A DNA stretch of 61,387 nucleotides from Acanthaster planci (lineage: Eukaryota > Echinodermata > Asteroidea > Valvatida > Acanthasteridae): the NCBI RefSeq assembly GCF_001949145.1, contig NW_019091396.1, positions 531,239 to 592,625 of the forward strand, given 5' to 3'. Numbering within the stretch: the first letter of the stretch is position 1; each line of letters starts with the position of its first letter. Shown here piece by piece: positions 11,994 through 24,200 of the stretch. The notes below the pieces were generated by a model, which did no database searches, was not told where the DNA came from, and worked only from the letters and a program-made list of their open reading frames with translations. A program made the translations under genes and the position numbers.

Positions 11994-12052
11994 TTAACCC
12001 TAATAGTCCTCAGTTCTCCAACAGGTGAAGGACTGAGGACTGTTAGGGTTAA
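11994..12052. repeat. Stem-loop with 21-bp arms
   Basis: Arms 11994-12014 and 12032-12052 pair with one mismatch in 21 (one arm is TTAACCCTAATAGTCCTCAGT); the loop is 17 bases. It is the third foldback within 400 bp. Confidence 0.75.
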
Positions 12053-13091
12053 AGAGCCGATTTTGTAGAGTCCAGTTACTCTGATCAGAGCTGTCCCAAC
12101 TGTGCTGTGGAGTGTACTTAGTTATGTGGAAGGATTGGCATGATTGGATACAAAACTCATGAAAAAAAACACAATTACATGTAGATTAAAAAAATGTGAG
12201 AACTGGGTTGTTAAAAAGGTTTTTGTTATGGATCAATTGGTTCACTGGCAGTAATTCAATAATTGCAGCTTTGTTTGTAACTGACATCCCACTGATTTGG
12301 CTCCTTCCCCTCCCTTCCCCCTGTCTCCACAGTCTTTCTTGAAATCTGTCCCACTATGTTCCTTTTCTTAGTTTTATGTCTCAGTATGATTTCACAATAC
12401 TCCTTGGCTGCCTTTGCCCAAAAATATATCAAAATTGGTGTTTTCCAATCAAAGTTGGACATGCCCATCTCTGTCGACACTTTTGGACATGCCCCAACTG
12501 TATTTTGAACACGGTTTGGGCAGTGGCATACATGTACATGTAGTTTTGCCTCTGAGAGGCGGAATGACAAGCTCAGTAAAATTGGGAGGCATGGATATGG
12601 TCAGGCAAGGTCTTCATGTCCTAGTATACGGGGTAAAATATGGACATAATAGGTTGCAAGACCAGGTTTTACTCAGACTTGAACTTAAATGGGGCTGAAG
12701 ATGGTCAGCCATTGACGTGCTCCTCCCTCCCCAGTTGGAAATCCGTGCCTCAAGCTCCCTATTTGAAGTTTGGTTTTAGGATGCCTGGCAACATGCCCTA
12801 TCATGCCTCGAATCCATACACTATTTGCACTGACCAGCATTAAGGTTGCGTTGTGACATGAGTGATGACCTTACTTGGGCCTCGGGATATGTCACATTCT
12901 TCTCCTGTTTTGGTGGCATGGCAAAAAATGTGTATGAATTGAATTTAAGAGATGAACATTGCAGAGTCTGATTAGCATGTCACTTCCTCACAAGATCTGT
13001 GAATGAATTCATTATAAAAAGTTGCAACTTGTCACACTGATGACAATGCATCATTTTATTGACCGTAATCTTGTTGATTGTTCCATATTTC

Positions 13092-13095
13092 AGAG
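13092..13095 (+). promoter_or_regulatory. Probable 3' splice site in the TMUB 5' UTR
   Basis: A pyrimidine-rich run ending TTCCATATTTCAG at 13093 lies 65 bases before the TMUB ATG. It suggests that the coding exon begins at 13094 and that an upstream non-coding exon exists. Confidence 0.45.
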
Positions 13096-13157
13096 ATGTA
13101 CAAGTAATAACCAACGGAGAAATACCGTATCATAGTTTGCGTGGTTGAGGTGCGATA

Positions 13158-13942
13158 ATGCCTTTCATCGAGGGCATCGGAGATGAAGTCACAGTATTGG
13201 CATCAGTTCTCATTCTTGCAACCACTCTTCTGGTCGCCTGGCTCTCAACGTCTGTCTCAGACAGGCCTGGATTGCGGACTGTCCTCGGAAGCAGATTCAG
13301 CAGTGCCAGAGAGGAGGAGCACTCTAGAGAGGCAGAGGCCAGAATCGAGGAAGTCGATGTGCTCAGTAACCAGCGGACTGATGGCACAGAAAATACAAGG
13401 TTAGAGCGTGACAGCTCACCAACAACGGACACAGTTGAAGATGCTTCACAGAGTTCAAGACAACCAGCAGAGAGCACTGAAACTGAAGCTCTGTCCAGTG
13501 AATTTAGGACAGGTCTTGAGGAAATTGACTCTGAAAGAACTAAACAAAGTTCGCTAAGTCAAGAAGATGCCACGGTCACGGAAACTTCACCTGCAAGTGT
13601 TGTCAGAAACAGGCTAACTGGGGAAACGTGCACGTATCCCACATCCTCAGAAAACACTGACAGCCGACGTATTCCCACCAGTACTACTAGTCCTGCACAG
13701 AAGGATGGCAACCAATCAGGAGATGCAACACAGACTATCACCGATGAGGGTGCCCAATCAGATCCATTGTTAGAGCAGAGCCCCAGAAATAGGCCAGATG
13801 CTGACCAATCAGGGGAACAGTCACAAATTGATGGTCAGGGGCAAGCTGCAGAGGGCACCATCTGCATCCGTATAAAGTATTTGACAGACCAAGAGAGGGT
13901 AGTTTATGGAGATCCTGCTGAGACTCTTGGTAGATTCAGGCA
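13158..13942 (+). CDS. TMUB: TMUB coding exon 1
   Basis: 261 codons plus two bases: first membrane segment, acidic linker and the first strand of the ubiquitin-like domain (IRIKYLTDQE). The donor at 13943 (GTTAGT) was preferred over GTAGAT at 13930 because only it matches the phase of exon 2. Confidence 0.9.
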
Positions 13943-14787
13943 GTTAGTATTAAGTTTACTCACGTCATGAAATAATTTGCTTTTAGAATGCAATTTTGTA
14001 ACAACACAAAGAAATAGTCCCCATTTTTATTTCATTCATTTCCACATTCCAGTGTACTCAAACTTTAAAAGAAATGATCGGATATTTGATAATTGATTAA
14101 ATATTCAACTACTGCATCTGAATAATCAGTAAAACCGTACTTGGTTTAAATACAGCGGAATACTTATGCTCAGCAATATCATCAAAATTTGCCCTTTTTG
14201 TAACCGTTTTTAGAAATATGTATGTGTTTACTTCATGTTTTCATGGGAATTATTATTATTATTGAAGTACAACTTAAATATTCATTGCAAAGGAAGGTCA
14301 AATATTCAGATTTTTAGGTTGTTTAAATAATCAACCCAGCCTTAAAACCAAAACATCTCCTCACTTTTTTGTTCTGATGTGGGATGCAAATTTCCAAAAG
14401 ATATATAACTACTGGATATGTTTTGCTGTAATGCATAGGCGGGCATTCTCTGAAGAGATCAGCTCTGGACAGACGGTGCGACTCATCTTCAATGGCCAGC
14501 TCCTTCAAGATGACGATTCCACCCTGGCAGCCCTCAACCTGTCCCAGAACTGCGTCATCCACTGTCTCCTCTCTCAAAGCACGATGTTGTCCAGTGCCCG
14601 GCTGGACGTTCAGGACGGGGACGTAGATCTGGGACGCTACATGATTCCGCTCTTCACCTGCATCCTGGGTTTCGTCTGGTACCTGCGCTGGCAGTACAGA
14701 TACATGTTCAACGCCACGTCCACTCTGTCCCTGGTGGGAGTCACCACACTGTTTGTTTTAGCTGTTCTTGCCAGTTGGCGAGGTTGA
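13158..14787 (+). CDS. TMUB: Transmembrane and ubiquitin-like domain protein (TMUB1/2 family), two coding exons
   Basis: Exons 13158-13942 and 14439-14787; donor GTTAGT, acceptor ATGCATAG, joined in phase 2 to 377 residues. The N-terminus (IEGIGDEVTVLASVL) matches the vertebrate TMUB1/2 start and forms a membrane segment at about residues 8-30. A long acidic, Ser/Thr/Glu-rich linker (about 35-230) follows. The ubiquitin-like domain is about 235-307 (IRIKYLTDQE, VRLIFNGQLLQDD, LSQNCVIHCLL) and two C-terminal membrane segments are about 327-344 and 356-374. The family acts at the ER membrane, where TMUB1 bridges proteins in ER-associated degradation. Human TMUB1 has 246 and TMUB2 321 residues; the extra length here is in the linker. 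I cannot assign it to TMUB1 or TMUB2; it may predate that split. Confidence 0.93.
14439..14787 (+). CDS. TMUB: TMUB coding exon 2
   Basis: One base plus 115 codons and TGA: the rest of the ubiquitin-like domain and two membrane segments. The end SWRG* resembles the short cytosolic tail of vertebrate TMUBs. Confidence 0.93.
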
Positions 14788-16167
14788 GTAGGCCATATTC
14801 GAGACAGAGGGTGTTGTTTGTAAAGAACACAAGTGTACAGCAGTTTTAACATGTATTTATTTGATTGAAAATGTACACTAACCCATTCAAATGGGCAGTA
14901 AGTGGCCCCTACTTTTCGACGGGGGAATGGCCCCTCTCCCCATTTTACAGACTTGTCCTATAATGGGATGGGGCTTAATAGATGGTCTCACAATCCCCCC
15001 CCCACTAAGAAAGTTATTCCACGGCTGTTGGCCATGGCCCCCCAAAAAGAGGCATATGTTTTTTGGGGGGTGAAGTAGCACGTTTTTCCACTTTCTTCTC
15101 AGATTAGTTTTAAATTATTTAAAGAAATTTTCACCCCCCCCCCAAAAAAAAACTGTGCCCTCAAAAATTGGGCTCTGAACAGAAGCATGACAGTGCAACC
15201 AAAAGGAGAACGGTTTTGCATGCTTTTCCAAAAGATAGGTGCATCCTTATAATGTGCGTTGTTCTTGTGGGCTGTGGGCGGAGCAACAATGAATGAATCT
15301 ATTTCCATGCGACAAACGGGGGTCTGGTAAGATTTGAAGGTTTGCACTGTGAAGATAGCAATAGTGACGTGATTTGCGGAGACACCACGTGATCTGTCTC
15401 TTCCGTGAGCAGTTGTGGTTCTGATATATGGGTCTAAGTTCACGTTACACCTTCAGAGTTCCACTGGGCAGTGGTCGTTTAATTTCGGAACAACTCCTTT
15501 CATTTCTGGTGCAGTAAACACCATTCACATTGAGACCGCAGCTGTACACAAGTGTGATCACAGTCACATGCAGTCTTACATCATCTGCACAATGTGAAGT
15601 CGAAATGGTGTGTCCTTGAGATTTTTCCCTTTCCTGCAATTCACAACTCAACCTTGGCAAGGGAAAGTGACATTCAGAGTGTGCCATAAGGATGTTCACA
15701 TGGCATGTGAAACCTACTCTGCTGCTGAACCAACCATATCAGAAATGGTTCCGGTATTTCTGGGTAAAGTGTTTGGCTGTGTGCTGTGGCAGTGTGCAAC
15801 ACAGATTTCATAGTACTAGGAATAAGGGTTGTATAAAGAGAGAGTAGCACCAGTTTCAAATTTTGGAAACAAAATGGCTGTTCATCATTATGTGCAGTAG
15901 AGCATGCAGCTATTGTATATCAACTGTCCGTGTGCACTGGTGCACATGCATACATGACATGTACATGTACCTGCCAGCTTGTTTCCCACGATGGTGACAC
16001 TCATGTCGCAGCTCTCTCTATACATGGCTCTGGTAGTGGCCACCCACATGGGGCACCTACATGTACATATTATTACCAAGTGACTAGTGCACTGCAGGCT
16101 TCTTGGGCTTTCTACTAACGTAATAATCCAGTATCATTTGTATTACAAATACGGTACCATACATGGA

Positions 16168-16206
16168 AGTCATTTATTTCCTGATATTATCAGGAAATAA
16201 ATGACT
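16168..16206. terminator. Perfect 19-bp-arm palindrome with AATAAA on both strands
   Basis: Arms 16168-16186 and 16188-16206 are exact inverted copies around one base (16187). The left arm contains TTTATT (16173-16178) and the right arm AATAAA (16196-16201), so each strand reads a poly(A) signal. It lies about 1.4 kb after the TMUB stop, between two convergent genes. A termination role is inference; a young MITE remnant is the alternative. Confidence 0.6.
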
Positions 16207-19200
16207 ACAAAAGGATCCATGCAATGAATTTCTCTCTTTAGATACTTTTGTGCTTCTTTATACTGTTTTCTTCTTCAATGTATGGAAACTGTTTGACATC
16301 CTTTTGGGGTTAAGTTCATTAAGAGGGGCACCTTTTCAAAACATATGGAATTATCCAATTTGAGGGTGCAGTGGCGGTGATATTGATCAGGAAAGGCACT
16401 GCTCAGTTTAAACATTCAGTATTTCTGCTGAAATGTGAATCCAACATATGCTCATAGTAATTAGCTCATAGAAAACAATTTTGAGAAAGGGTTACGTGAT
16501 ACACTACGTGTACAACGTGTAGCTCTATATTGCCATGGACTTGCACAAGAAATCCTCAAAGAAAAGGAAATTTGTAGAACTCAAAAATTCTCGCAGATAT
16601 TTGTGCACAAAATCAATGCATTAACATTGGTACATCTACCCAGGATGACATCACAGTTTTCCTCATGAATATGGAAATTCAGAGCAAAATAAGAAAAAAG
16701 GTAGCAAAATACCTGTTGAACAAAAGAATTGGAAAACAAGGCTAATTGAAACCCACATGTTTAAAGTGCTGTAGTATACATATTATATTGCATGACCCTT
16801 AAACACATTGACTGCTGCGCATAATTCCAAAGGGGCGTTCTCATTTGCCAAGCGTTGGCCGCATGCGCTCATAGTTAATAAATAGGTACACCATTCTTTT
16901 TGAACACGAGCACGTCCTCGACGCTGCCAGCAGTGTATTTGTTGTTACTCGGCGATGCCAGTGTATTCAATTTACATTACAATGCTTTTCACTTCCTACA
17001 AATATATTTGTAGTGGCAGGATCCGGTACACCTGTTGCTACGAGTATACTCTCAATGTTAAATCACAAAGCAATAGTACAGTTAGAGCTTTGGAGGGACT
17101 AATAAGCTGGTTGGCTTTTGGTACAGTAGAGCATGGACTACAGGGTTTAAGTCAGTAAGGTTTGCAGTCTGCAATCATCAATGTTTCATTTTGTTTGTCA
17201 ATCCCATGTTAGTTTATCTGATCACTTCACAGCATATCATTTCAGTACTTGTAACTCTCATTTTAAAATTTCTCTTGTATCCTAGGCTTTGTTTCTGTGG
17301 CTGAGGCCAGGTTTGGATTGATTTTTTAAACCTGTCTTGGTTAAGTTTTAACCTCTTGAAGTCTTCTTTTTTAAAAAAAAAATTTTAATCAAGATGATCT
17401 ATTAGTTTTTAGAAAAACCACACTGTTCTATGTTTGAGAGTGTACATGTATTCAGTGATAAAAATGTCTTGAATTAATGCCATTCTATTTCTTTTTGGTG
17501 GCGGAATGTTGATAATTTGACATGAAGATGTGGCCGTTGTACCTGCATTTATATTATCTGAAGGGAATTCAGTTGTTTCTACATGATAAAAAAAATTTAA
17601 TTCCAATATTTCTTAGCATGTGTATTTGTGAAAACAATACCTCCATTAGCATGTTTTGGCAATAGATTTTATCAGCACCATTTAATCATTTCAGTACCAT
17701 TAGTTGTAATCACGATTTATTTTTAGCCTCACACCACACACCGACTGCAATGAAAGGATGCCAACAGGAAACAGGAAAAGTATGGTAAATTGAGATTATG
17801 AAAATTGAGTTCATATTTAATAGGCACAATGTGCTACATAACATACTACACAGTCAAGCAAAATTATGCAACTTATGCTACTGTTGTCCATACTAACTGC
17901 ACTGTTGATTAATTACATGCAAGACGTACCACGATTATCTGACTTGTACATGTATACGGCAAATAAATTGTTTCAACAGGAAGAAAACTCATTGGAAGAA
18001 CAGCTGGTGAATGACTTTGCATTAATCCACAAATTTCTATAGGCAAGATCTGAAGGTTGGACAATCCCTGGAGGACATGAACACCTGTTAAGACTTTAAT
18101 GCAAGATCAAATGACAATTCCATTTCCTCAAACATGAAATGGAGCACAACATACTATTAGAAAAATCCTTGTCACGTAAACCGGCCGAGTGATAACGAAG
18201 ATTTACAATTACACTGCAGTTTTATTATGAAGTCCCACAAGGCATGTTCAAGAAAAATATAACACATCTTCCTCTGGTTATAACCCTTTTGGGGACACAG
18301 TAACCTTACAAGGTGAAACAGAAAAACATCACAGCTGAAGCAAAGTTGTAAAGTTTAAAATTCATCGAGTAACTTAATTTCCAACAGCATACTTTTCTGA
18401 GTATAAGGGCTTGATATTTAAAATGCTTTGAGCTTTGCAGTCATCTTTAATACACCGCATGTACATACAGGCTACAGGTGTTAAATGTCTTACATCTGTG
18501 GTGCAATGTTATTCAGAAAGATACAATGTACTTGTAAAAGAAGTGATGTTTTTCCAAAGCATTGAAGGCAAATGACCATAGGTAGCATGCCATTCCCACA
18601 TGTATTAACTATCTAGTTAATGGTACTGACCTCAACTCAAATCTTTAGGCTCTTGTGATATAATGGATAGGTTTACCAACTCAGGAGCTACATGTACAGG
18701 GGACTCCCAAAGAGATTTTTTTTATTGTCACAGTGGTGTTTGAAGGAGGTACACAAGGCTTTTGCCACATGCTGGCACATTGACAAAAGTGATGTATTAC
18801 GCCCCAAAATAACAACCCAAACCCAGTTGAGCAATGCGGACGGCATGACATCTTGGCTGGTGACCTCTGTGTGTGTGTGCTTGCTTAGTGGTTCTTCTGG
18901 CAGGCACAAACAAAAGAAAGCTTCTTGAACCTACGTGTATTTTGCTTTAAAGTTGTTAGTCATTGTGATTCAGGAAGGTGCATCTTACACCTGGGATGCA
19001 TTCTACGTGTCATTTTTCCAGCGGGGTGCGCCAAGCATAGCAAATGGGAGGTTTAACATTTTGTCGCTGTATGAGGACGGATGCATGTGTATGTGTAGGG
19101 AAATCACAAATACAACACATCATTCTTAGACAAGCAAACTGTTCTCATTAGACCAACAGGGGAAGGAATAACAAATACTTCTGAAGATCTTTGAGCTCCT

Positions 19201-20278
19201 GTCCCAATCAGTGGTTTGTCACTTTGATCACATCCCTCTACCTGTACGTCCTGGTTGTTCGCCTGGCTCCACTCCCCCCCCCAAGAGTAAAGACAACTAC
19301 AAATTTCTCATTAAAAGCGTTAATGCACGTAGTTTGTTTTGCTCTATATTCACAAAAAAAAGCGATATTATGTACATGTTGCTGGAAACGTCGTGTGGAA
19401 GTTTACTTCAGCTTTTCTACACTACACGTAAACTACATTTGTTTTTCCAAAGAACATGCATTTTTAACTTCATTGGTATTTTTAGAAAACGCTAACTGGT
19501 GAAAGGCGCGTCAAAAATGCGCAATCCAAGCAACTCCTTATTGCTGTTGATATTCAAACAAGGTATGGTTTGCAGATGATGCAGTTAGCCTAAGTAACGA
19601 AGCCTTGATTTCTAACCAGCATTAGTGAGGAAACGATAGATTCTACTCTACTTTTAATCATGCATTTCTTCTGCCTTCTCTTAATATTGTTAATAATCAT
19701 GTAGGGGAAATATACACCAACTTAACTGAAAGAAAAATGTGTCTTTTATAAAGCTATCATTAGTAACAAAAGCATCAAAACAATTACACTTCCCTCTTCT
19801 TGCGGTATGTTAATATATGCAATCATCACATTTATGCAACAACAAAAGCTTCCATGCTTTTTATCCATAATTCATAGGTTTAAACTGTTAAGAAAATACA
19901 ACTTTTTGTTCTTTTAGTAACAGACCAAAAAATTTCGAGTCCATGTACTACAGTCTGACAAATTTTCTTATTAACATTTCATGCAAAGTGCATTTGCTGT
20001 TCAACGTGGATTTTTATGAGCTTCATGAACTACTCAGCGGCCATTCTAGAAATGATCCAGGATGTGAATTAGATTGAACTGTTCCATGGAATCTGACATG
20101 CAGTTCTCGTGCAGCATAGAAAATGGCTTCTTTTTTTTTTTTACACGTTATCAATTTAAGCCTCCTAAGTTTAGCACCATAACAACGGCCAAACAACACA
20201 GGCTGCACATCCATACAAAGTGGGCCAAAATCATTCCTTCTTCACTTTGACAACTTTTCCTTGAAAGCAAGAGTATGT

Positions 20279-20284
20279 TTTATT
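20279..20284 (-). terminator. Candidate poly(A) signal for LASP
   Basis: AATAAA on the minus strand, about 780 bases after the LASP stop. It is one of several possible sites. Confidence 0.3.
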
Positions 20285-21067
20285 AATTATGTCTCCTTCG
20301 ACCCAATCTGCCGTGCATACAACACTTTTTTGGACAGGGGAACAAAAGCACTGCATGCACGCACTCAAAAGTGAAGTCTAGACACATGACCAGGCCATCT
20401 AGACTTTCATCAGCAAGAAGTTCAATAGCTGGAAGTTCAATTGGAAATTTGACTCCACAATCTGGCTGAAGGCACACAAAAGGCCTTCCTGCTGATAAAA
20501 GTTGTACAACCCACTGTACATGTAGACAATTTCAAGTGACGGATGGATCGAGGGTTATGCTCTTTTGGACAGTGGGAGGTTATAACTAATTTCAAAGGTC
20601 AGGGGGCAACCCAAAGGCTCACTCTAAAAACTGCTATTCAAAAGTTATTTTGGAAAGCTAGGGGAAAAAAAATGGTGACTGTTGTGGTATTGTTCAATAT
20701 TGTTACTGGTCATTGCCTCATCCACACTGACAGTGTTACATATAAAGTGTACAACCTGCATTGGTAATGGAAACAGAAAAAGAAGAAATATTGGGAACGT
20801 GCAAACGAGGTCAGCCCTTATTAATGTGACTATGTCAACCCTCAAGCAACTAACACGTTTGAGCTAGTGACATGGACTTGGTCTCAAATGACCTTGCTGT
20901 GTTTGCAACACTGAATTTGGCTCACTGGACAGAGGAGCAAGCTGTAGGTACATGTATACCATTGCAACGGTCAACAATTTTTCAACTGGTCACCAAGGAA
21001 GCAAAAAACCGGATGCCACGTATTGAGCATATGATGCAGGTGGTGTTGCAGTGCATGGCAAGCCCTT

Positions 21068-21244
21068 CTAGCAGGCCTCGACGTAGTTGGACGGCAGCAT
21101 CCCATGCTGTCCTGTCCTCTCCACCATGCCTTCCATCCAGCCGTCATCGATGACGGTCACATTGACAATCTTGTCTCCCTCCATGAAAGACACCTCGTCG
21201 TCGTCAGCAGCCGTGTAGTCGTACAAAGCCATGTATCTCGGACC
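21068..21244 (-). CDS. LASP: LASP coding exon 7 (SH3 domain)
   Basis: 58 codons plus TAG after acceptor CCACTGGCAG. Complete SH3 domain with ALYDY, the acidic RT loop, DDGWMEG and PSNYVEAC at the C-terminus. Confidence 0.97.
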   Translation of the reverse strand, partial: GPRYMALYDYTAADDDEVSFMEGDKIVNVTVIDDGWMEGMVERTGQHGMLPSNYVEAC

Positions 21245-24200
21245 CTGCCAGTGGGGAGGTGAAATTGAAGTTCCTTGTGAATGTTTGTGATGATTTTGGT
21301 GTTGATTTTTTAAACAAGAGCCCTCTGAGGTACACATACACAACACCACAGGGGGCCAGAGCATGCTCTTTCTGAACTAAAGAGTGCCTAAGTGAAAACA
21401 TCACAGCAGAGTTATGAGTGCAAAGGCATTAGCACCGGAACCAGTGTATGAACCAAACTCCATTTGTTTGCACCACACTTCCGAGTTCAAATGACATCAC
21501 ACTTCGGTACTCCACCGGTACAAGCAACTCCATTGAGCCAAGGCTCAATCATTAATAATCGAGTCACCATCATGAGTCTCCAACTCTGTCATCATTATCC
21601 AATTTGAAAAGAAAAAGATTCACAAAGAAAGGACATTAAAAACAGGTGCACCTGCGCATGTGAAACAGCAGTCGGACTTGAGGATCAGCGTAAGAGAGAA
21701 AATTGGACAGCCTGTCAAGATGTTGACAATGCCTGTCCTGCAAAGCATTACCCGCATGTGCTTTTGCTGGGTTATTGGCATGCTTTGTGTCGTGAGCAGA
21801 TTTGTACTTACAGATGCTGCCGGAGGTGCTTGGGCTGCTGGTTGTGGTGGAGGCTCATAACCGCCCGAGGGTTGAACTAAAGAGGACAAGAAAATGAAAC
21901 AGCCAAAGTTTCTAACATTGTTCTAAAATCCAGGTGTCATCTTACCCAAGGTTATACCAAGGTGGGTGTGGGTTTGTGCGTGTGTGCATGTTTACTGGAA
22001 TAAGATATTCAAAATTGCCCAGCCAAGATTAACCATGAGGTTTGGAGAAACATGATTGTCAAAATAGACATGAGGATTCCAGTTGTTGAAACAAAGGAAT
22101 CCTGTCGCTGTCTGCTTCTGTGACTTCAAAGGGGGAGGGGGCCACATTATGCAGAGAAGCAAAATCCAAAGGCTAGACTGGTGAGACGGTGTGGGGTTCC
22201 ACTGTTAATCTTCCTCATGTCCACCTCATACACATACATGTATTAGTCATGACAGTCGGCACAATACACCGGTGTAGTCCTCCAACCTTGTATTTCAACT
22301 GTATCTGAGACAGGACAACTACTGCTACAGTTTGCTGTTACAAAATCTTACCATCTAACATGTCTAAGGGTTACTAGTGAGATGCAGCTAAGTTACAGTA
22401 CATGTATTTGACATTTGGTGGGCTGGGGTACTTCATATATGTATACATGTATTTATTCATTTCCAAACTTGCCGGTACAATGACAGTCGTTTACTACTAC
22501 GTGTAGTTATTACAAGCCTACNNNNNNNNNNNNNNNNNNNNNNNNNNNNNNNNNNNNNNNNNNNNNNNNNNNNNNNNNNNNNNNNNNNNNNNNNNNNNNN
22601 NNNNNNNNNNNNNNNNNNNNNNNNNNNNNNNNNNNNNNNNNNNNNNNNNNNNNNNNNNNNNNNNNNNNNNNNNNNNNNNNNNNNNNNNNNNNNNNNNNNN
22701 NNNNNNNNNNNNNNNNNNNNNNNNNNNNNNNNNNNNNNNNNNNNNNNNNNNNNNNNNNNNNNNNNNNNNNNNNNNNNNNNNNNNNNNNNNNNNNNNNNNN
22801 NNNNNNNNNNNNNNNNNNNNNNNNNNNNNNNNNNNNNNNNNNNNNNNNNNNNNNNNNNNNNNNNNNNNNNNNNNNNNNNNNNNNNNNNNNNNNNNNNNNN
22901 NNNNNNNNNNNNNNNNNNNNNNNNNNNNNNNNNNNNNNNNNNNNNNNNNNNNNNNNNNNNNNNNNNNNNNNNATGTACATGTATTTAAAGGCTATGTACA
23001 TGTACATGTATTTAAAGGCTATGTACATGCACATGTGGATGCACACGCATATTTACAAGGGTACACACAAACTTGTACATATGCATGCATTTGATCTTCA
23101 TAAAAATTCAAATGTTGTGAAGAGGGCTGACATTTCACTTGAAAAATATCTGGACCCTAATTCAAGTGGCTGTTACAGGAGAGAAAAACTACAAGACTGC
23201 TGCTGGACATGCTGAGAGAATTCAAAAATTATGTCTATTGTGAGTCTAGCTCATCACACAAATTGAACAGATAACACCAACACTGGACGCGCCTTGGAGT
23301 TGCAGGAAAGATCCCTTTTGTGCTGTAAACTTTTTAGAAGGTACATGTACATCAATGCTGTTCAGCAGAATAAATGCTGGCCAAAAAATACCAGACCATT
23401 GGGCTTTTATGGTTATGGCCTGTGCAAGACCAGCACCAAATTCAATGGCTGCAGTACAACCCTGTTTAATCAAACACTTATTTGCGCTGTGCAAGTACCG
23501 TAGTTGTGCTACTGGGAGAGCCTTTTTGTATCAGGAACTTGAAGTCGGCACAATGGTTTTGTTTTCAGTGACTCAATTTTTTTTTCCTTGGCCTACATGT
23601 ACAAAACTGAAATCACTGAGTCATTTCAGTCAAAAGCACAAATCATGCAACAAATGACTCAACATGGCCTCTCTGATACAGTTCAGAGACCATGTCACCT
23701 CTAACCATGGCCACAGAAATGTACATGTCTCAAAGTGAAAGAAACAGAAACTGCATACATAAGGGACTTGCAACTGTCATTAAGAACTGTCCCAAAGTTG
23801 AAGACTACCGGTACATGTAGGTCACCCTCTAGAGATTTTAACAGAAAGATGACCCATATTCCAGACTGCACAAACTTGGTGAGCAAAAATACAGAGAGGC
23901 TGAATCAGACAGAAAAGGCTGGGCAATATAAAGCATGCAGTATGTGTGTATTTTATGCTCTGATCTTGGAAATACTAGGGTATTAACTACATATATGGCA
24001 GCAGATGCGTCTCTTACACCGAGTGCACAGACAGGAACATGACTGATGGCAAAAGCAAGTTTTCATCAGCACCTGTAAAATGTATCAATTTACCCCGGTA
24101 TTAATCAAAATTGTACTGCAAAATCTTTGAGGAAATCTACTGATATCCATTCCGTATATTGACCGTCGAGATCGAGGGGCCATTTGTGAGTGCAAACTTT

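Larger units (their letters stand above)
10599..13093. other. Intergenic between divergent ATP6V1F and TMUB
   Basis: Should contain both promoters and 5' UTRs, but I cannot place TATA boxes or start sites with confidence. ACATGTAC words sit near 10690, 11105 and 12535. A cluster of foldbacks occupies 11669-12052 (listed separately). No protein gene seen. Confidence 0.5.
14788..21067. other. Intergenic between convergent TMUB and LASP
   Basis: Will include both 3' UTRs. I see no further gene. Notable contents: C/G homopolymer tracts at about 14995 and 15135, the 39-nt palindrome at 16168-16206, AATAAA words, and scattered ACATGTAC words. Confidence 0.5.

Noticed and set aside
13130-13477. 115-codon minus-strand frame
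   Set aside because: Antisense shadow of TMUB exon 1, which has clear family matches on the plus strand.
14887-15081. Overlapping plus and minus frames of about 60 codons
   Set aside because: They run through C- and G-homopolymer tracts after the TMUB stop, with no conserved motif; consistent with 3' UTR or low complexity.
20872-21153. 93-codon plus-strand frame
   Set aside because: Its second half is antisense to the LASP SH3 exon.
22510-23046. 178-codon open frame across the first N run
   Set aside because: It is open only because N bases cannot form stop codons; the real ends are repeat sequence.
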